A DNA stretch of 44,578 bases. Source: Akkermansiaceae bacterium UBA2381 (GTDB lineage Bacteria; Verrucomicrobiota; Verrucomicrobiia; Verrucomicrobiales; DEV007). Below the pieces are notes generated by a model. It had not been told where the DNA came from, did no database searches, and was given only the letters and a program-made list of their open reading frames with translations. The position numbers and the translations under genes were made by a program. Every line of letters begins with the position of its first letter. The first letter of the stretch is position 1. Positions 40,869-44,578 of this stretch are shown here, piece by piece. The DNA is taken from positions 1-44,578 of the forward strand of contig DDSV01000005.1 of assembly GCA_002344215.1 (NCBI GenBank), written 5' to 3'.

Positions 40869-41771
40869 TCAGATATCGCAGAGTTGAGCCGCTTGACGGA
40901 GAGCGAGGATGGGATCGTCCCAGGTCGGAATGAATTCCTGGGCGACGTAACCGGTATAGCCGGTCGCGAGGATTGCTTCAAGGATGGGGGGATAATTGAT
41001 CTCCTGGGTGTTGTCGAGCTCGGCACGGCCCGGATTTCCCGCGGTGTGATAGTGGCCAATGACGTCCTTATACTGGCGGATGCGGCGGATGATGTCTCCG
41101 TTCATGATCGAGACATGGTAGATGTCGAAGAGTAGTTTGAAGTTCGGCGAGCCGACCCGGTTGATGAGGTCGACGCAGAAATCGACGTTGTCGCCGAAGT
41201 AGCCCGGGTGCCCTTTCATCGGGTGGGTGTTGTCGCGTGAGTTGAGGTGCTCAAGAACGAGGGTGACGCCGGCCTTCTCCGCATCGGGTAGCACGGATTT
41301 CCACACATCGACGCAGTTTTGCGCCGCCTTCGCATCGTCCATGCCGTCAAAGCGCATCCCCGTGAACGTAATGACGCTTTTACAACCAACACCGGCAGCG
41401 ATGGCGATGCTTTCTTTGAGCTTCGCAACCACCTCATCATGAAACTCGGGGTTACAGGGGCCCTTGGCAAAGCCATGTGAACTGACGAGTGAAATCTCCA
41501 GGCCGAGTTTTTTCACCTCGGGGTAGAACTCCGGCGAAATGCCTTCCATGGCGACCAGGCCGATTGCCTTGCAGTGGCGTGCAAGTTCGACAGCATTGAA
41601 ATGGTCCTTGAAACACCACCCCATGATGGACTGGCGGATCCGACCGTTTTTCACCACAAAATTCGGATCAACATCGGCACGCTTCAATTGAGCGCGGAGT
41701 TCTGGCGTGGCAGCCGCGAGCCCTCCGGCGAGGAGCGACGTGGCAGTGAGGAATCGGCGGCGGGAGGTCAT
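40869..41771 (-). CDS. Tat-exported sugar phosphate isomerase / hydroxypyruvate isomerase-like protein
   Basis: TIM-barrel protein of the AP endonuclease family 2 group, 300 residues. Tat signal MTSRRRFLTATSLLAGG starts the ATG at 41771. Metal-ligand motifs are MEGISPEFY (near 72), LVLEHLNSRDNTHPMKGHPG (near 176-195), LLFDIYHVSIMNGD (near 216), and VAQEFIPTWDDP near 280, matching the hydroxypyruvate isomerase-like pattern. An upstream start at 41852 would add residues with no signal character. It is probably co-transcribed with the hydrolase and oxidoreductase on either side. Confidence 0.9.
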   Translation of the reverse strand: MTSRRRFLTATSLLAGGLAAATPELRAQLKRADVDPNFVVKNGRIRQSIMGWCFKDHFNAVELARHCKAIGLVAMEGISPEFYPEVKKLGLEISLVSSHGFAKGPCNPEFHDEVVAKLKESIAIAAGVGCKSVITFTGMRFDGMDDAKAAQNCVDVWKSVLPDAEKAGVTLVLEHLNSRDNTHPMKGHPGYFGDNVDFCVDLINRVGSPNFKLLFDIYHVSIMNGDIIRRIRQYKDVIGHYHTAGNPGRAELDNTQEINYPPILEAILATGYTGYVAQEFIPTWDDPILALRQAAQLCDI

Positions 41772-41852
41772 AGGCAGGAGATTACGCAATGGAGTCGCCC
41801 CATGACAAGTCCTGCGAACGGCGCATGCAGGGGAGGGGCGGATTTTTGCCAT

Positions 41853-42689
41853 TCACCTCATCCCGATCTGACCGAGCCACTTCAGAGCATCGTCAGGCCA
41901 AATTCGGGCGTCTCCTTCGCAATGCAGCCCGTAGCCGTGACCGCCTGTCGGATAGAGTCTGAATTCGTGAGCCACTTTTGTTTCCTCGAGAGAGGCATGA
42001 TAAATCCGGCTGCCGGTTACGTGGTTCTTGTCGTCCTCCGTATGCACAATCAGGGTGGGGGGAATTTTAGCCTTCAAATTCAATTCGGGGGCGACCCCGC
42101 CCTTGCCGTCATCAAGGTAGGCCGGGTAAACCAGAACTGTGAAATCGGGCCGGGCACTTTGCCGATCGACCTCATCGACAGAGGTGTAGGCAGGAGCGTC
42201 GAACTGTGTATTCACCCGCGCAGCAACATGACCACCCGCTGAAAAGCCCATCACCCCGATCCGATTGGGATCAATACCCCATTCCCCGGCCCGCGAGCGG
42301 GCGAGTCGGATGGATCGCTGCGCGTCCTGCAGCGCCCCTTCGCGATTTTTCGGCGTGCGATACTTCAGCACCAGGGCCGTGATCCCCGCCGAATTCAGCC
42401 AGATCGCGATTTCAGATCCCTCCTTGTCGACGACCGTATAATTGTAGCCCCCGCCGGGGAAAATGATCACTGTGGGGGCCGGCTTTCCGTCAGCGCGTGT
42501 CGCCGGGAAAAGAGTCAGGGTCGGCTGACTGACATTCGTGATGCGGGTAAAACCGTCATTTCTGGGCACCTCAGTTTCGGGAGACGAAGTGGCTTCACCC
42601 GGCATTTTGTTATCGGGCCAAACATTGAAGACGGGGTTTGCCGACAGCAAAGAGGGCAGGGCAAGAAAGAGACAGAGGGGGCGTATCAT
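41853..42689 (-). CDS. Exported alpha/beta hydrolase, acetyl xylan esterase-like
   Basis: Predicted 278-residue secreted esterase. Signal peptide MIRPLCLFLALPSLLSA starts at the ATG 42689. The oxyanion region is PTVIIFPGGGYNYTV, the nucleophile elbow is GVMGFSAGGHVA (Ser near 145), the acid is in LIVHTEDDKNHV (near 228) and the histidine in YPTGGHGYGLH (near 258). This resembles BD-FAE/acetyl xylan esterase-type enzymes that act on plant polysaccharide side groups. It leads a three-gene group with an isomerase and an oxidoreductase, suggesting polysaccharide or sugar use. Upstream in-frame codons to 42827 lack signal-like composition. Confidence 0.9.
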   Translation of the reverse strand: MIRPLCLFLALPSLLSANPVFNVWPDNKMPGEATSSPETEVPRNDGFTRITNVSQPTLTLFPATRADGKPAPTVIIFPGGGYNYTVVDKEGSEIAIWLNSAGITALVLKYRTPKNREGALQDAQRSIRLARSRAGEWGIDPNRIGVMGFSAGGHVAARVNTQFDAPAYTSVDEVDRQSARPDFTVLVYPAYLDDGKGGVAPELNLKAKIPPTLIVHTEDDKNHVTGSRIYHASLEETKVAHEFRLYPTGGHGYGLHCEGDARIWPDDALKWLGQIGMR

Positions 42690-42748
42690 TGCGGGGCGGG
42701 GGAGTATAAACAATAAAGTCTCCGAAAATGATTCACCGTTTCCGAGAT

Positions 42749-43108
42749 TCAGGGAAGCGCAAACGTGGTGATCCTGAGAAACGAAGGTATAAAGGCAGCA
42801 GTGATAACCAATACTGTGATTAGACACTGAACGATAACGGTGATCCCGATCCCATGAATCAATAGTTTTGTCGGATCGTAGTTCTGTCGCAACGAGTACA
42901 AGGTTGGAAGTAGAAGAATGACGGGAAAGACCAGTGCCGCTCTGGCAATTTTCGGCGCATGAACGGTTAAGGCATGCAGTTCTTTCTCAACCGGGGTGTT
43001 GTATCGCCAGTAGTCGAGAAATGACTCGGAAAGCCCTGCCAGGAAGAGGGAAGCGAAACCCGAAAGGATAGAGACTGCAAAAGAATAGAGGGTCAGAGTA
43101 CGTCTCAT
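42749..43108 (-). CDS. Small hydrophobic membrane protein, unknown
   Basis: No family recognised. The 119-residue frame from the ATG at 43108 has three hydrophobic stretches (about 8-28, 55-72 and 85-110), with Lys/Arg/Asp linkers. Earlier in-frame codons reach back to 43282 but overlap the next minus-strand gene and have random composition, so the shorter form is used. It is 70 bases after another small membrane protein gene on the same strand. Confidence 0.6.
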   Translation of the reverse strand: MRRTLTLYSFAVSILSGFASLFLAGLSESFLDYWRYNTPVEKELHALTVHAPKIARAALVFPVILLLPTLYSLRQNYDPTKLLIHGIGITVIVQCLITVLVITAAFIPSFLRITTFALP

Positions 43109-43178
43109 TAATCCTTTAAAGCAAGACTTGAATCCTACTGGCGTGAGCGATGCACAATCAAGTTCCGATCGGATGGAT

Positions 43179-43451
43179 TTACGAATCAGGCTTGCTTTCG
43201 GAGTGGCCGCCGGACTGATTCTCGAGATAGCCGAGCTGAGACCGAATCTCGTGCAAGCGGTCTGTAATGTGCGCGAGAACAAAGAGAATGACTGCCGCTG
43301 CCAAACTCAAAAAAACATCAGTGAAACCACCAATGCCTGAAAAAAACATCAGACTTCCACCGATAAGCGATAATACCCCGAAGATCCGGCAAAACGATGC
43401 GACCCAATCACCATCCTTGTCGCAGATAATTGGATCTGGTTTTTCGTTCAT
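43179..43451 (-). CDS. Small two-span membrane protein, unknown
   Basis: No family recognised. The 90-residue protein has a charged N-terminus (MNEKPDPIICDKDGD), two hydrophobic spans (about 18-42 and 45-62) and a polar C-terminal helix (DRLHEIRSQLGYLENQ). Composition and the ATG start look natural. It precedes the small membrane gene at 42749-43108 on the same strand. About 130 bases of apparently empty DNA lie between its start and the PSCyt1 fragment. Confidence 0.6.
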   Translation of the reverse strand: MNEKPDPIICDKDGDWVASFCRIFGVLSLIGGSLMFFSGIGGFTDVFLSLAAAVILFVLAHITDRLHEIRSQLGYLENQSGGHSESKPDS

Positions 43452-43584
43452 AGGGCGATGAATGCCTAGCGGGTAATCAGGCGGGTCAATACACGGAAGT
43501 GATCGTAGCGATAGCTTCTAACGAGAGTCAAGCGTCATAGCTCCAGGTAGCACCCTTATCGGACAAATGAACTTTGTGTCCCAA

Positions 43585-43971
43585 TTACTCCCTCGGATCC
43601 GGAGCCCCGAGCAATACCCAGGTCTGGAGCAGGGCGATTTCAAGGGGGGGCAGGGGATCGTCGGGCGGCATCACTGTTCCGGGATCGTGACTGAGGATCG
43701 CACGGATGAGGGGGCTCTTTCCAATGTTCTTTGGAACGACCGCCGGGCCATGGTCTCCACCCTCTATCCAGCCCGCCTTTGAGTCGAGGACAAGTCCGCC
43801 ATCATCCTGCCCCTCCGCCTCCGAATGGCATTCAAAACAGCGCGTCTTGAGAATGGGCAGAATTTGTGTGCGGAAAAAATGCGTCGGTTCGTAGGCTGCC
43901 GCGGGCTTATCCTCGGAGACCGTCGCGGAGACAAGACCAATGACGAGGAGGGAGAGCAAACCATACTTCAT
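43585..43971 (-). CDS. PSCyt1-only cytochrome-type protein (possible fragment)
   Basis: Exported 128-residue protein with a signal peptide (about 1-18) and one PSCyt1-type domain carrying heme motif CFECH (45-49), then DGGLVLDSKAGW and VMPPDDPLPP. It stops exactly at GAPDPRE, the position where the 952-residue protein encoded at 24461-27319 reads GAPDPRD and continues into DUF1549. It may be a decayed remnant of a full PSCyt/DUF1549/DUF1553 gene or a genuine single-domain cytochrome. No remnants of DUF1549 are visible downstream to about 43450. Confidence 0.72.
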   Translation of the reverse strand: MKYGLLSLLVIGLVSATVSEDKPAAAYEPTHFFRTQILPILKTRCFECHSEAEGQDDGGLVLDSKAGWIEGGDHGPAVVPKNIGKSPLIRAILSHDPGTVMPPDDPLPPLEIALLQTWVLLGAPDPRE

Positions 43972-44167
43972 CTTCTGGAACGACGTTGATATTCTGCAGA
44001 GTGCGCCGCAGATCTTGCGGCTTTCGGGGCGCAGGTTGGAGAAGGGACCTAATCTCTGAACCTTGCGTTACAAATGAACTGTCACCGATCGAGGATACTC
44101 ATGGGAAGCGGGTCGGAGCGTTTCGTCGATGAGGCAGCGTATGCGATGGCCGGCGCGGGAGGCGAGT

Positions 44168-44242
44168 CCGGAATGGCGCGAATCGATCCGGGAGGGTATG
44201 GCGGAGGCGATCGAAGACTGCGCGAAAGGTATCGACCCGTGA
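44168..44242 (+). pseudogene. C-terminal remnant of a YefM/Phd-type antitoxin
   Basis: The frame reads PEWRESIREGMAEAIEDC then AKGIDP and stops, matching the C-terminal end typical of antitoxins paired with Txe/YoeB toxins (the usual pattern is MRESIREGMxxPxxEC). The normal N-terminal DNA-binding half is missing from this strand. A short in-frame start at 44129 or 44141 exists, but the upstream residues do not look like antitoxin. Its stop overlaps the toxin's GTG by four bases (GTGA), as in intact modules. Confidence 0.6.
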
Positions 44243-44500
44243 GCTGGGGACTGGTCTAAACGAAGCAGGCGCAATGATGCGAAGATGCTGAAGGGCACGC
44301 CGCTCGCAGAGCGAGCCAAGGTTCTGCTCGAACTACTGCGCGAAGATCCCTTCACAAATCCGCCGCCGTTCGGGGCGCTTGTGGGGGATCTGAAGGGGGG
44401 TTACTCAAGGAGAATTAACATCCAGCACCGCCTTGTCTATGTGGTCTTTCCTCAGGCGCGGGTAGTGAAGGTGCTGCGGTTGTGGACGTATTGTGAGTGA
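44239..44500 (+). pseudogene. Broken Txe/YoeB-family toxin gene
   Basis: From GTG at 44239 the frame reads SWGLV, then a TAA stop at 44257-44259, then TKQAQ, then a one-base shift at 44275 (a two-base loss relative to the family pattern TKQAQKDAK). After this, DAKMLKGTP continues in frame to the end. The C-terminal part is complete: GDLKGGYSRRINIQHRLVYVV and LRLWTYCE, matching the family core GDLxGxYSRRINIQHRLVY and LRMWTHYE. Two lesions near the start make it a pseudogene, unless the ATG at 44285 gives a shortened protein of 71 residues. The active-site region of RelE-fold toxins lies in the preserved part. Confidence 0.7.
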
Positions 44501-44560
44501 GGGTGATCCAGGCGTTTCGCAAGAGGCACCTACCGGCGCGAACGAAATCCCCAAAGGAGC

Positions 44561-44578
44561 GCGGGCACTCTTGCCCGC
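44561..44578. repeat. GC palindrome at window edge
   Basis: GCGGGC at 44561-44566 and GCCCGC at 44573-44578 are inverse complements around the loop ACTCTT, at the very end of the window. It may be a dispersed intergenic palindrome or a terminator after the toxin; its context is cut off. Confidence 0.4.

Noticed and set aside
44068..44355. Minus-strand 95-residue frame across the toxin-antitoxin relic
   Set aside because: Most of it is antisense of the toxin; only the LIDET-containing segment is of interest and is discussed as a finding.
1..44578. CRISPR array, insertion sequences, phage genes, rRNA and tRNA
   Set aside because: No regularly spaced direct repeats, transposase or integrase motifs, phage structural genes or structured RNA genes were seen on reading both strands.

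Overview
The window looks like chromosomal DNA of a free-living Verrucomicrobiota bacterium. This is inferred from gene content, with no 16S rRNA present. The clues are a planctomycete/verrucomicrobial cytochrome pair (PSCyt1-DUF1549-DUF1553 protein followed by a Tat-exported DUF1501 protein), an ECF sigma factor overlapping a FecR-type regulator, Tat-exported sugar oxidoreductase and isomerase genes, a Bat (aerotolerance) cluster, moderately high GC and many starts without a clear Shine-Dalgarno sequence. No rRNA, tRNA, CRISPR array, phage or insertion sequence was found.

Layout. 1-9.2 kb: a TPR-membrane-VWA protein, a divergent PanB-like protein, a prepilin peptidase with an inserted domain, mtnA, lipA, and an ankyrin-repeat protein fused to an L,D-transpeptidase. 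9.4-21.4 kb: ten genes on the minus strand with very short gaps, rpmF, plsX, fabH, batA, a batB/batC fusion, batD, batE, a beta-propeller protein, rsmB and a phosphodiesterase-like protein; a hairpin after rpmF may separate it from the rest. 21.5-24.3 kb: a FecR/DNRLRE protein, its sigma factor and a membrane protein resembling the Mpv17/PMP22 family. 24.5-30.5 kb: the PSCyt/DUF1501 pair, a DUF72 protein and a small P-loop ATPase. 30.5-33.9 kb: a stand-alone Lon substrate-binding domain protein, then rpsO-pnp with two clear terminators and a hairpin-containing rpsO leader.

34.1-39.5 kb is the most novel block: four consecutive plus-strand genes encoding a BON-repeat/OmpA-like protein, two very small single-span membrane proteins, and a 964-residue membrane-anchored coiled coil ending in an OmpA-like domain whose ligand-binding Asp seems lost. 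The three anchors share a similar transmembrane motif. It looks like an undescribed envelope-spanning or membrane-scaffold assembly.

39.5-42.7 kb is a probable carbohydrate-use operon (esterase-like hydrolase, sugar isomerase, Gfo/Idh/MocA oxidoreductase). The last 2 kb is a decaying accessory stretch: two small membrane proteins, a cytochrome fragment consisting only of PSCyt1, and a broken YefM/Txe-type toxin-antitoxin locus.
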